From Inquilinus sp. KBS0705 (lineage in GTDB: Bacteria > Bacteroidota > Bacteroidia > Sphingobacteriales > Sphingobacteriaceae), in contig VCCI02000001.1 in the NCBI GenBank assembly GCA_005938025.2, forward strand, positions 310,001-374,000: 64,000 nt of DNA, read 5' to 3'. The translations under genes and the position numbers were made by a program. The notes under the pieces are model-generated. The model saw only the letters and a program-made list of their open reading frames with translations. It was not told the DNA's origin and did no database searches. Numbering within the stretch: the first letter of the stretch is position 1; every line of letters starts with the position of its first letter. Positions 25,341-34,153 of this stretch are shown in pieces.

Positions 25341-26420
25341 ATGGATTTAAAAAATTATAGAGGTGTGCTGCACGGAGACCAGGTGCAGGCATTATTTGAA
25401 GCAGCAAAAAAACATCAGTTTGCATTACCTGCGGTAAACGTTATAGGTACAAACACAATTAATGCTGTTATGGAAACTGCCGCGGCAGTAAAATCTCCGG
25501 TTATTATTCAACTATCAAATGGCGGCGCACAGTTTTACGCTGGCAAATCGTTAGATAATTCAAAACTGCAAGCCTGTATATTAGGTGGCGTATCTGCCGC
25601 TAAACACGTGCATTTATTAGCCGAACATTATGGTGTAGCGGTTATATTACACACCGACCATGCTGCTAAAAAATTATTACCATGGATAGACGGTTTGCTG
25701 GAGCACGGCGAAAAATTCTTTGCCGAAACAGGTAAACCTTTGTTCTCTTCGCACATGCTTGATCTTTCTGAAGAGCCTATCGAAGAAAATATAGAAATAT
25801 CAGCAAAATATTTACAGCGCATGGCCAAAATGGGCATGACGGTTGAAATTGAATTAGGCGTAACAGGCGGCGAAGAAGACGGCGTTGATAACAGCGATGT
25901 TGATAGCTCACGTTTATACACCCAGCCAGAGGAAGTGGCCTACGCTTACGAAGAACTATCTAAAGTTAGTCACCGCTTTACCATTGCCGCCGCATTTGGT
26001 AACGTGCATGGTGTTTACAAACCGGGCAACGTTAAACTACAGCCGGTTATTTTGCACAACTCGCAGGAGTTTTTAAAGAAGAAACATAATATTGCTGCCG
26101 ATAAGCCTATCAACTTTGTATTCCACGGTGGTTCGGGCTCGAGCCAGGAAGAAATTCGCGAAGCGATATCATACGGTGCAATAAAAATGAATATTGATAC
26201 CGATATGCAGTTTGCATTTTGGGAAGGTATAAGAGATTACTACCAGGCTAAAGAAGGCTACCTGCAATCGCAAATTGGTAATCCCGAAGGTGAAGACTCG
26301 CCTAACAAAAAATATTACGACCCGCGCGTTTGGTTGCGCAAAGCCGAAGAAACTTTTGTAAAAAGGTTAACCGTTGCTTTTGGCGACCTAAATTGTATAG
26401 ATGTAAACAGCAAGCTGTAA
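25341..26420 (+). CDS. fbaA: Class II fructose-bisphosphate aldolase
   Basis: A 359-residue enzyme of the long class IIA (E. coli FbaA) type. Zinc-site motifs are LHTDHAAKKLLPWIDG, MTVEIELGVTGGEEDG and FGNVHGVYKPG; FHGGSGSSQEEI carries the phosphate-binding loop, and MNIDTDMQFAFWEGI is also family-specific. It interconverts fructose-1,6-bisphosphate with dihydroxyacetone phosphate and glyceraldehyde-3-phosphate in glycolysis and gluconeogenesis. TAACTTCG at about 25314, one mismatch from the -7 consensus, may be its promoter element. It is monocistronic with a strong terminator. Confidence 0.96.
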   Translation: MDLKNYRGVLHGDQVQALFEAAKKHQFALPAVNVIGTNTINAVMETAAAVKSPVIIQLSNGGAQFYAGKSLDNSKLQACILGGVSAAKHVHLLAEHYGVAVILHTDHAAKKLLPWIDGLLEHGEKFFAETGKPLFSSHMLDLSEEPIEENIEISAKYLQRMAKMGMTVEIELGVTGGEEDGVDNSDVDSSRLYTQPEEVAYAYEELSKVSHRFTIAAAFGNVHGVYKPGNVKLQPVILHNSQEFLKKKHNIAADKPINFVFHGGSGSSQEEIREAISYGAIKMNIDTDMQFAFWEGIRDYYQAKEGYLQSQIGNPEGEDSPNKKYYDPRVWLRKAEETFVKRLTVAFGDLNCIDVNSKL

Positions 26421-26445
26421 GCTACCGTACAACGTACAGGAATTT

Positions 26446-26480
26446 AAAAAGCGCCATGGTAGAACATTGGCGCTTTTTTT
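26446..26480 (+). terminator. Terminator of the aldolase gene
   Basis: An 11-bp stem AAAAAGCGCCA/TGGCGCTTTTT is followed by additional Ts, 25 bases beyond the stop codon. Confidence 0.88.
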
Positions 26481-26509
26481 AGGTTGTAATGAAAATTAAT
26501 TTTTAAGGT

Positions 26510-27007
26510 ATGGCCAAAAAGAAGAAGAATTTATTTGAGCGTTTTGCCAACTGGGCAACAATGGCAACCGGCAGCTCGGCTGCTTTTATAATAGCTATAA
26601 GCACAATAATTGTATGGCTGATAACAGGGCCAATATTTAATTATTCGGATACCTGGCAGCTTATTATTAATACAGGTACAACCATTGTTACCTTTTTAAT
26701 GGTGTTTTTGATACAAAAATCTCAAAATAAAGATTCAAAGGCGGTACATTTGAAACTGAACGAGCTGCTTGCATCGCACCAGGGTGCAAGTAACCGTATG
26801 GTAGATATTGAAGACCTGAGCGAAGTAGAGTTAGACCAATTACATAAGTTTTATGTAAAACTATCTGACCTTGCCGAGCAGGAGGATGATATAACCTGCA
26901 CCCACTCGATAGATGCTGCAGAAGACAACCACAACACCAAACTAACCGGATTTAAAGCTAAAACGCATTATCAACATGCCAAAAACAGAGGTAAACAAAG
27001 TAAGTGA
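26510..27007 (+). CDS. Low-affinity iron permease family protein
   Basis: A 165-residue protein with two closely spaced membrane helices (residues about 20-42 and 48-68, IIAISTIIVWLITGP and IINTGTTIVTFLMVFLIQ) followed by QKSQNKDSKAVHLKLNELL. This is the signature of the family named after yeast Fet4 but much shorter. Bacterial members are small and their transport activity is unproven. The C-terminal tail is hydrophilic. The gene overlaps the next one by 32 bases, so the pair is co-transcribed. Confidence 0.85.
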   Translation: MAKKKKNLFERFANWATMATGSSAAFIIAISTIIVWLITGPIFNYSDTWQLIINTGTTIVTFLMVFLIQKSQNKDSKAVHLKLNELLASHQGASNRMVDIEDLSEVELDQLHKFYVKLSDLAEQEDDITCTHSIDAAEDNHNTKLTGFKAKTHYQHAKNRGKQSK

Positions 27008-27401
27008 CCCGGCCGACCTTGAAAAGGTTTTTGCCATACGTAAAGAAGTATTTGTTGGCGAGCAAAACTGCCCGCCCGAACTGGAATGGGAATTTGAGGA
27101 TGAATCGACCCATTTTTTGGCGACTGTAGACGGCGAACCGGCTGGTGCATCGCGCTGGCGTAAAACCGATAAAGGCTATAAGCTGGAGCGTTTTGCAGTG
27201 CTATCAAAATTCAGGGGTAATGGTGTAGGCCAGGCTTTGGTAAAAACCGTTTTAGCCGACTTGCCCGCCGATGTCGATTATGTTTATATGCACGCGCAAA
27301 TTGCCGCGGTAACCCTGTACGAGCGTTTCGGCTTCCAAAAAACAGGCCCGCAGTTTGAAGAGGCAGGTATACAGCATTTTACAATGGTACGGAAGAAGTA
27401 G
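26976..27401 (+). CDS. GNAT-family N-acetyltransferase
   Basis: A 141-residue GCN5-related acetyltransferase. The start region IRKEVFVGEQNCP and the acetyl-CoA-binding loop LSKFRGNGVGQALV (R/QxxGxG/A pattern), together with YERFGFQKTGPQFEEAGIQHFTM, identify the ElaA/YjcF-like GNAT subfamily. The acceptor substrate is unknown. The ATG at 26976 overlaps the end of the iron-permease-like gene by 32 bases, in another frame. The gene ends facing the convergent HMG-CoA lyase gene. Confidence 0.9.
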   Translation: MPKTEVNKVSDPADLEKVFAIRKEVFVGEQNCPPELEWEFEDESTHFLATVDGEPAGASRWRKTDKGYKLERFAVLSKFRGNGVGQALVKTVLADLPADVDYVYMHAQIAAVTLYERFGFQKTGPQFEEAGIQHFTMVRKK

Positions 27402-27470
27402 AATAAAGATTAAGAGCCAGGAGACAGGACGGTTATCCCGTCATAAAAATGCCCTTAGTTTAAATTGGGG

Positions 27471-28334
27471 CTAAGATGAGAAAACTTTACCTGAGTAATC
27501 CATCGCTTCCTGTAATTTGTCCAAATTAAGCCCCAGGTCGATGTTTTGGTGCAGCAGGTATGCTATCAGGTTTTCGGTAGCGATGTTGCCTGTAAGCTCG
27601 TCTTTGGCCATTGGGCAGCCACCATAGCCCTTTAATGCAGCATCAAATTTTGTACAGCCGCTTTCGTAGGCCGCAGCCACCTTTTCCTGCCAGCTATCGG
27701 GGGTAGAGTGGAGGTGCGCTCCTAATTCTATTTCCTCAAATTCATTTTTCAAAGCAGGGTATAATGTACTGATCTGCGCGGGTGTGGCAATGCCTATGGT
27801 ATCTGATAATGCTATATTGGTAATGCCTTCCTGCATCATCCTATCTGCCCAGTGCATTACTATCTCAGGGCTCCATACATCGCCGTAGGGGTTGCCAAAG
27901 CCCATGGATAGGTATATGAGCGGTATTTTATCTTTAACGGCACACAGGGCAGCTATTTGCTTTACATTGTCAAACGCCTGCCCGATGGTGGTATTGGTAT
28001 TACGCAGCTGAAAAGTTTCGGAGATAGAAAAGGGATAACCCAGGTAAGTGATCTCGTGATGATTGGCCGCTTCTTCTGCCCCGCGGTAATTGGCGATGAT
28101 GGCCAGCAGCTTTGAATTGGTGTTACTTAGATCGAGCTTGCTTAACACTTCGGCGGTATCGCGCATTTGCGGTATAGCTTTTGGCGATACAAAGCTGCCG
28201 AAATCTATGGTATCAAAACCTACCTGTAAAAGCAGGTTAATATAGGCCGCCTTAACATCGGTAGGTATAAAATCTGTTAGGCCCTGCATGGCATCGCGGG
28301 GGCACTCGGTAATTTTTACGGGGGTGTAGGCCAT
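27471..28334 (-). CDS. Hydroxymethylglutaryl-CoA lyase
   Basis: A 287-residue TIM-barrel enzyme of the HMGL-like family. It starts KITECPRDAMQG, has DFGSFVSPKAIPQM, a metal-binding GAHLHSTP and the active-site loop GYGGCPMAKDELTGN. The reaction is cleavage of HMG-CoA to acetyl-CoA and acetoacetate, the last step in leucine breakdown. Its ATG overlaps the ndh stop codon by one base (TAATG), so it is the second gene of a two-gene unit. The leucine dehydrogenase-like gene of the same general pathway is far away at 13920. Confidence 0.92.
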   Translation of the reverse strand: MAYTPVKITECPRDAMQGLTDFIPTDVKAAYINLLLQVGFDTIDFGSFVSPKAIPQMRDTAEVLSKLDLSNTNSKLLAIIANYRGAEEAANHHEITYLGYPFSISETFQLRNTNTTIGQAFDNVKQIAALCAVKDKIPLIYLSMGFGNPYGDVWSPEIVMHWADRMMQEGITNIALSDTIGIATPAQISTLYPALKNEFEEIELGAHLHSTPDSWQEKVAAAYESGCTKFDAALKGYGGCPMAKDELTGNIATENLIAYLLHQNIDLGLNLDKLQEAMDYSGKVFSS

Positions 28335-29647
28335 TAATCGGGTAATGATACTTGTTCGTCTTTTTGCACCAGTTCGTCGCGCTTAAAGTTACGAATAATG
28401 AGCCTGCTGCCGCCATTGTAGGTTAAATAGCTGGCAACCCAGTTAATAAATACAATTACACGGTTGCGCCCGCCCATTAACGATATCAGGTGAATAAACA
28501 TCCATATCAACCAGGCAAAAAATCCCTGAAATTTTAGCTTACCCAAATCGGCAATGGCCTTGTTACGGCCTATGGTAGCTAACGATCCTTTGTCGTTGTA
28601 TTTAAATGGCTCGGGCTGCTGGTTGTTTAACAGGCGTACAATGTTTTTACCGGTTAGTTCGCCCATTTGTATGGCCACTTGCGCCACGCCGGGGTGTCCC
28701 TTTGGCGTTTCGTCGGTTATCATGGCCGATACGTCGCCGATGGCAAAAATATTGGGGTGGCCCGTTACCCGCAAACTACTGTCGACCCGTATGCGGTTGC
28801 CGCGCTCAATGGCATCTTTTGATACGCCATCGGGTACAACGCCCATTACGCCTGCCGACCATATTACATTTTTAGTACGGATACTTTTACCGCCTTCAAA
28901 TTTTATCTCGTTACCATCATAGCTGTCTACCTTGGTGCCTAAAAGCATCTCTACACCCATGCCGGTTAAAAAATCCTGCGCGGCCTTTGATCCTTCGTCA
29001 GAGAAAGGGCCGAGTACCTTTGGTAAAAAATCTACCAGGTACACCTTCATTTCGTCTTTACTTAGCTCGGGGTAGTCTTTATTTAATACGTGGTTGCGCA
29101 GCTCGGCTAAAGCCCCTGCAAGCTCTACACCGGTAGGTCCGGCACCCACCAGTACAAACGACAGGTACGGCGCGCGTTCTTCCTTAGAGGGCTTTAAAAT
29201 GGCTTCCTCGAGGTTTTGTAGCACCATATACCGCAGGTTAAGCGCCTCGGGTATAGATTTCATGGGCATGGCGTAATGCTCAATCTCTTTATTGCCAAAA
29301 AAATTGGTGGTCGATCCGGTGGCTATTACCAGGTAATCGTATTTGATATCGCCTATGGTGGTATTAATGGTGTTAGTATCTGTATCAATAGCGTTCACCT
29401 CGGTATGGCGAAAACGAAGGTTTTTTTGCCCCTCGAAATTCTTACGCAACGAAAAAGCGATAGACTCGGCCTCTAAACTGCCGGTGGCCACCTGGTATAG
29501 CAGGGGCTGAAAAGTATGATAGTTATGTTTATCTATCAATATAACTTCTACCGGCTTGTTGGCCAGTTGCTTGGCAACCTGTATGCCGCCAAAACCGCCA
29601 CCTATAATGGCTACTACCGGGAATTTTGATTGATCAGTGGGGTTCAT
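28334..29647 (-). CDS. ndh: Type II NADH dehydrogenase
   Basis: A 437-residue single-subunit NADH:quinone oxidoreductase. The FAD-binding motif is IIGGGFGGIQVAKQL near residue 14; the second Rossmann motif is VLVGAGPTGVELAGALAEL; NIFAIGDVSAM is the FAD-contacting segment. The hydrophobic C-terminal region (LIWMFIHLISLMGG) is the membrane anchor. It passes electrons from NADH to menaquinone without proton pumping. The gene is followed with one-base overlap by HMG-CoA lyase. A GC-rich palindromic repeat lies immediately upstream of it. Confidence 0.94.
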   Translation of the reverse strand: MNPTDQSKFPVVAIIGGGFGGIQVAKQLANKPVEVILIDKHNYHTFQPLLYQVATGSLEAESIAFSLRKNFEGQKNLRFRHTEVNAIDTDTNTINTTIGDIKYDYLVIATGSTTNFFGNKEIEHYAMPMKSIPEALNLRYMVLQNLEEAILKPSKEERAPYLSFVLVGAGPTGVELAGALAELRNHVLNKDYPELSKDEMKVYLVDFLPKVLGPFSDEGSKAAQDFLTGMGVEMLLGTKVDSYDGNEIKFEGGKSIRTKNVIWSAGVMGVVPDGVSKDAIERGNRIRVDSSLRVTGHPNIFAIGDVSAMITDETPKGHPGVAQVAIQMGELTGKNIVRLLNNQQPEPFKYNDKGSLATIGRNKAIADLGKLKFQGFFAWLIWMFIHLISLMGGRNRVIVFINWVASYLTYNGGSRLIIRNFKRDELVQKDEQVSLPD

Positions 29648-29680
29648 GATAATAACAGTAGATTTTGTGTAAAGCTAACA

Positions 29681-29756
29681 AAAAGCCCCCTCTAAATCTC
29701 CCCCAAAAAGGGAGACTTTAAAGCCCTCTCCTTAGGGGAGGGTTGGGAGGGGCTTA
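29681..29756. repeat. GC-rich inverted-repeat element (copy 2)
   Basis: AAAAGCCCCCTCTAAATC with CTCCCCC on the left is mirrored by GGGGAGGGTTGGGAGGGGCTT on the right. Same family style as the elements at 4848 and inside thyA. It lies between ndh and the secDF terminator. Confidence 0.7.
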
Positions 29757-29765
29757 TATGTAAAA

Positions 29766-29800
29766 CAAAAAAGGCTCCAAATGTTCTTTGGAGCCTTTAA
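29766..29800 (-). terminator. Terminator of secDF
   Basis: An 11-bp hairpin, AAAGGCTCCAA with TTGGAGCCTTT, lies 20 bases past the secDF stop and is followed by a T-run on the minus strand. Confidence 0.85.
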
Positions 29801-29817
29801 TTTTATGAGATAATTGC

Positions 29818-32796
29818 TTATCGCAGGTCTTTTTTTCCAAAGTCGATGATAACCGGTGTGGCTACACATATAGACGAGTAGGTACCAAAGATAACCCCTA
29901 TCAATAAAGCGAATGAAAAACCACGGATAACATCGCCACCAAAAGCAAATAATACAACCAATATCATTATCACGGTTAACGCGGTAATAACGGTACGGCT
30001 TAAGGTATTATTAATGGCATGGTTAATAACCTCTTTAGGGTCATCGGTTTTTGCATGGTGCAGCTCAAGGAACTCGCGGATACGGTCAAATACTACTACC
30101 GTATCGTTAATAGAGTAACCTATTACGGTTAACAGGGCTGCTATAAACGCCTGGTCGATATCTAAAGAGAACGGAAGTATATCCTTAAACAACGAGAAGA
30201 ACGACAATACCAACAACGAATCGTGCGCGGTAGCGATCATCGCACCTAAGCTAAACTGCCATTTACGGAAACGGATAAGGATGTAAGCCGAGATAACCAG
30301 GATGGCAATAATAATGGTCCATTTTGCAGATGCCTTTACCTCGTTAGCAATAGTAGGCTCAACCTTTTGATACCTGATATCCTGGTCTGCCGCTATTTTA
30401 GTTTCGGGGTTTGCAGCTAAGGCAGTTAATAAAGTATTTTTTACTTTATCATCCGCGCTTGGCGTATTATCGGTTATCAGGTAGTTGGTATTGATACTCA
30501 TTTTGTTATCGGTACCGTAAGTTTTTATCTCGGTACCGCGGCCAAGTTTAGTATCTAAAATTCCGTGCAATTGCTCGGTTGTAACCGGTTTTTCAAACTT
30601 AACAATGTAGGTACGGCCACCACCAAAGTCTACACCGTAGTTAAAACCACGGGTTGCCATTGATATTAAACCGGCTACAATGAAAATGCCTGAGAAAGCA
30701 TAAAACTTAAACCTGTTTTTAACAAAGCCATAGTTGGCGTTTTTAAAGGTATGTGAGCTCCATGGGCGAGAGAATTTGATATCCCAACCTCTTTCTAACA
30801 TAAATTCAAATATCAACCTTGATATCAGTAACGAGCAGAACAGGGTAGTAATGATACCTATCATCAGGGTAGTTGCAAAACCCTGGATAGGGCCCGAACC
30901 AAAGATGAACAGGATAACACCTGTTAAGAAGGTACTGATGTTGGCATCTAAAATAGATGGTAAGGCATGTTTAAAACCATCGGCAACGGCTATGCGTAAC
31001 GATTTGCCTAAGGCAAGCTCTTCACGTACACGCTCGTACACCAACACGTTGGCATCAACAGCTACACCCAATATCAGGATGATACCTGCAATACCAGGTA
31101 AGGTTAACACCGCACGTAGGCTTATTAATACACCCATCAGGAAAAACACGTTAACTAATACCGCAACAACAGCTACAGTACCTGCACGATTATAGTAAGC
31201 CACCATGAAGATCATGATAACTACCAAACCTAATATACATGATAATAAACCAGCGCTGATAGCTTCCTGGCCTAATGACGGGCCAACCACTTCTTCGCCG
31301 ATGATGCGGGCAGGTGCCGGTAAACGGCCTGCTTTTAACACGTTGGCTAAATCTTGGGTATTTTCTAAGGTGAAGTTACCACCAGATATTGATGATACAC
31401 CGCCAGAAATTTCGTTTTGAACGTTAGGGGCCGAGTAAACGTTATCATCTAACACGATAGCGATGGCTCTTTTTTGTGCGCCTGCAGATGCTTCAGCAGT
31501 AACGGTTTTCCATTTTTGCGCACCTTGCGAGTTCATGTACATGGTAACTTCGTAACCACCTCTTGTTTGGTCAACATCGCTACGGGCATCATTTATCACA
31601 TCGCCATCTAACACAGGGCCATTTTCGGCACCGGCTAATTTAATAGCGTATAATTCAAACACCTTTGTTTTTTCGATAGGTTTTACACCCCAAAGGAATT
31701 TTAAGTTTTGCGGAATAACTGATTTTACATCGGCACTACGCAGATAGGTATTTACCTTGGCGGTATCCTTAACCTGCGAGTAACCCACAATAGGGCCCGG
31801 GTTTAATTGCTGCTGGCCGTTGGCATCCTGAGCAGTAACCGGCGACATAACCGAGAATAACGGGTTTTGCAAAGCTAATTGTGCTTTGTTGTTTAAACCC
31901 GAAGAATCTTTGCTGGTGCTGTTTTTTAATTTGTTTAACAACGTAAGCGCCGAATCTTTTGCTGATGCAGGGGTTTTAGCTTTCGCTGCGTCAGCAGTTT
32001 TGGCGGTGTCTTTAGTTACCGTTTTATTTTTAGCGGCTAATATGCCGTTAATGTTGTTTAACAGCGGGTAAATTTCGGTGTTATCATAAGTTTGATAAAA
32101 CTCCAATTTTGCAGTACCCGATAATAATTTACGCACACGCTCGGGCTCTTTAACACCCGGTAGCTCAATTAAGATACGGTTGGTGCTTTTTTGCAGCTGA
32201 ATGTTTGGCTGTGTTACACCAAACTGATCTATACGGGTATGTAATACGGTGTATGATTGTTGTACCGCAACCGTAGCCTGGTCCCTAAGGTATTTTTCAA
32301 CATCACTGTTAGTTGAGTTGAATTTTAATTTGTCCTGGTTATTGCTGTTTGCAAATATCGAAGCCAGTTTACCGTTTGGTGCAAGTTTTTCGTATTCGTC
32401 AACAAAAAGGGTAATATAATCCTTTTGCTCGCCGGCAGTGCTTCTTGCCTGTGCGTTAGTTAATGCCTGGTTAAAGGCAACGTCAGGGTTTTTGTTGGCC
32501 AATGCCGTTACCAGTTCGCGTAACGATATTTGCATCGTAACGTTCATACCGCCTTTTAAATCTAAACCTAAAGCAAGCTCGCGGTCTAAACAATATTGGT
32601 AGTTATGGCCAAATAACGGATATACCGGTTGTGTAGAAATAGAATCGAGATAAGCGCGTTCCTTTTCAGCATTGCCCTTTGAATATTCCTTGGCATCGTT
32701 CCTAACTTTATGAGCCACCCATGTAAATGATAGCTGGTACAAACACACCACAGCCAGCAGAATGGCGAAAAATTTAATAACCCCTTTACCTTGCAT
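29818..32796 (-). CDS. secDF: Fused protein translocase subunit SecDF
   Basis: A 992-residue fusion of SecD and SecF, as is normal in Bacteroidota. The SecD half has DLKGGMNVTMQIS, a large periplasmic P1 region with a low-complexity Ala/Lys/Asp insert around residues 260-310, and GVAVDANVLVYERVREEL. The SecF half has DFGGGRTYIV near residue 723, SINDTVVVFDRIRE and a final six-helix block. Twelve membrane helices are expected. The complex uses proton motive force to help pull proteins across the inner membrane with SecYEG and YajC. It is monocistronic. Confidence 0.97.
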   Translation of the reverse strand: MQGKGVIKFFAILLAVVCLYQLSFTWVAHKVRNDAKEYSKGNAEKERAYLDSISTQPVYPLFGHNYQYCLDRELALGLDLKGGMNVTMQISLRELVTALANKNPDVAFNQALTNAQARSTAGEQKDYITLFVDEYEKLAPNGKLASIFANSNNQDKLKFNSTNSDVEKYLRDQATVAVQQSYTVLHTRIDQFGVTQPNIQLQKSTNRILIELPGVKEPERVRKLLSGTAKLEFYQTYDNTEIYPLLNNINGILAAKNKTVTKDTAKTADAAKAKTPASAKDSALTLLNKLKNSTSKDSSGLNNKAQLALQNPLFSVMSPVTAQDANGQQQLNPGPIVGYSQVKDTAKVNTYLRSADVKSVIPQNLKFLWGVKPIEKTKVFELYAIKLAGAENGPVLDGDVINDARSDVDQTRGGYEVTMYMNSQGAQKWKTVTAEASAGAQKRAIAIVLDDNVYSAPNVQNEISGGVSSISGGNFTLENTQDLANVLKAGRLPAPARIIGEEVVGPSLGQEAISAGLLSCILGLVVIMIFMVAYYNRAGTVAVVAVLVNVFFLMGVLISLRAVLTLPGIAGIILILGVAVDANVLVYERVREELALGKSLRIAVADGFKHALPSILDANISTFLTGVILFIFGSGPIQGFATTLMIGIITTLFCSLLISRLIFEFMLERGWDIKFSRPWSSHTFKNANYGFVKNRFKFYAFSGIFIVAGLISMATRGFNYGVDFGGGRTYIVKFEKPVTTEQLHGILDTKLGRGTEIKTYGTDNKMSINTNYLITDNTPSADDKVKNTLLTALAANPETKIAADQDIRYQKVEPTIANEVKASAKWTIIIAILVISAYILIRFRKWQFSLGAMIATAHDSLLVLSFFSLFKDILPFSLDIDQAFIAALLTVIGYSINDTVVVFDRIREFLELHHAKTDDPKEVINHAINNTLSRTVITALTVIMILVVLFAFGGDVIRGFSFALLIGVIFGTYSSICVATPVIIDFGKKDLR

Positions 32797-32910
32797 CGCG
32801 AATTAAATATGTAATTAATTAGTTTATAAGCTTTTTAAATAAGACGGCAAATCTAATAAAATTTCACAAGCATGAAATTTTTAATTGAAACAAAATAATC
32901 CCGGATTTTG

Positions 32911-33393
32911 TTAGCGTCGGTTTAAGGTGATAAAAGAGTAGGGAAGGGGGTTTTTGTCATCAGGCTCGTTATATTCACGGCTTACCTCATGCCATTGCTC
33001 ATAGTCTATTTCGGGGAAAAACGTATCGGCATCAAAGTCTTTATGTATAATGGTTAAATATATGCGGTCGGTTTTGTCCATAGCCTGGCGGTAAATTTCG
33101 GCCCCGCCGCCAATAAATACTTCGTCCTCGTGCGCGCAAAGGGCCAGGCCCTCGTCAATTGATTTTACCACTTCGCAGCCCGGTATGGTAATAGCTTGCC
33201 TGGTAACCACAATATTGCGGCGGTTGGGCAGCGGTTTACCTACCGACTCATACGTTTTGCGCCCCATAATAATGGTACGGCCCGATGTTACAGTTTTAAA
33301 ATGCTTCAAGTCCTTAGGCATATGCCAAAGCAACTGGTTGTTTTTACCAATGGCGTAGTTTTGAGCAATAGCGACGATGATGGATATGGTCAT
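32911..33393 (-). CDS. folA: Dihydrofolate reductase
   Basis: A 160-residue enzyme of normal DHFR size. Motifs: IVAIAQNYAIGKNNQLLWHMPKDLKHF, GRTIIMGRKTYESVGKPLPNRRNIVVTR and EVFIGGGAEIYRQAM. It reduces dihydrofolate to tetrahydrofolate with NADPH, regenerating the cofactor consumed by ThyA, whose gene is 760 bases away. Its ATG overlaps the stop of a small upstream gene in an ATGA arrangement. The start at 33393 gives a standard N-terminus (MTISIIVAIAQN). Confidence 0.96.
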   Translation of the reverse strand: MTISIIVAIAQNYAIGKNNQLLWHMPKDLKHFKTVTSGRTIIMGRKTYESVGKPLPNRRNIVVTRQAITIPGCEVVKSIDEGLALCAHEDEVFIGGGAEIYRQAMDKTDRIYLTIIHKDFDADTFFPEIDYEQWHEVSREYNEPDDKNPLPYSFITLNRR

Positions 33394-33566
33394 TTGGCAA
33401 GTTTGGTTAGTAATTCTCTATTGTCGTCAATGATTTTATCTATACGTTTAACAAAATCATCATCATTCCCTGTTTTTTTCATGTATTGCAAAACTTCCAA
33501 TAAATATTTGTCCGGTAGTTCATCTATTTTAAAGTGAATTTCTTTTAATAATTCGTCTCGGGTCAT
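33390..33566 (-). CDS. Small antitoxin-like protein upstream of folA
   Basis: A 58-residue frame starting at ATG 33566 (MTRDELLKEIHFKIDELPDKY) and ending in a TGA that overlaps the folA ATG by four bases. The pattern KEIHFKIDELPDKYLLEVLQY is like the short DUF2281-type proteins that often act as antitoxin partners. It contains no DNA-binding motif that can be seen. The ATGA coupling with folA and retained frame support it being a real gene. No cognate toxin is adjacent, so it is an orphan. A short toxin remnant is upstream at 33578. Confidence 0.6.
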   Translation of the reverse strand: MTRDELLKEIHFKIDELPDKYLLEVLQYMKKTGNDDDFVKRIDKIIDDNRELLTKLAK

Positions 33567-33577
33567 AAAGTAATTTA

Positions 33578-33915
33578 TTATAGATCGAACCCTTCATTTC
33601 TTAGGTTCTTTAAAATATGTTGTTCGTCTACAGAAGAATAATCAGCTTTGTCATAAATGTCAGCTAAAAGCACCTGTTCCTTTTTGTAAATAACACAGGT
33701 GATAATTCTTGCCCCTCCGGATTTGCCACGCCCTTTACTGCTTATACGTAGCCTAACTTTAAACATGTTATTACCTAAAGGTGTTCCTATATCAGGCTTT
33801 TCGGACAATTCAGCTATAAAACCAGCAAGATCTTGTTTTAAGGAGGGGTATTTTTTAGCTAACGCCTTTGCTTGTTTTTTTTAAACGTATCGCTATATCG
33901 AATATCATAATTCAT
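33578..33915 (-). pseudogene. RelE/ParE-type toxin with a frameshift at an A-run
   Basis: The toxin starts at ATG 33915, overlapping the antitoxin stop, and reads MNYDIRYSDTFKK before an eight-A run. In the zero frame it then ends after 18 codons. In the -1 frame it continues QAKALAKKYPSLKQDL and on through KVRLRISSKGRGKSGGARIIT and IYDKADYSSVDE to a stop at 33578, giving a full RelE-like toxin of about 112 residues. The run (33875-33882) reads A AAA AAC in phase, a known -1 slippery heptamer, so either programmed frameshifting or an indel is possible. An isolated C-terminal frame begins at TTG 33808. Confidence 0.75.
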
Positions 33916-34126
33916 TAAGCAATTCAGCTATAGGGTAGGTTTTAAGCTTACCTTCTTCAAATAATTTAGCATCATTAAATGCATGCTTATACCTTAGCTG
34001 TAATTCTGCTTCTTCTAATTTGTGAATAAGCTCTTCACGCTCTTTATTAAGAGCATCCCATTGTTTAAATGGAACAAGCACGCTCGTTTTTTCACCCTTG
34101 GTGTTTGTTAAAAATTGTACGCTCAT
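33905..34126 (-). CDS. Antitoxin of the RelE-type module
   Basis: A 73-residue protein (MSVQFLTNTKGEKTSVLVPFK) whose last bases overlap the toxin ATG. It has an N-terminal strand pair and a Glu/Lys-rich helix (EREELIHKLEEAELQLRYK) like small antitoxins paired with RelE-type toxins in Bacteroidota. The acidic tail would wrap the toxin. It is intact while its toxin partner is frameshifted. The gene reads towards folA and lies downstream of thyA on the same strand. Confidence 0.7.
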   Translation of the reverse strand: MSVQFLTNTKGEKTSVLVPFKQWDALNKEREELIHKLEEAELQLRYKHAFNDAKLFEEGKLKTYPIAELLNEL

Positions 34127-34153
34127 AATAACCCAAATTTACAAAATAACTGA

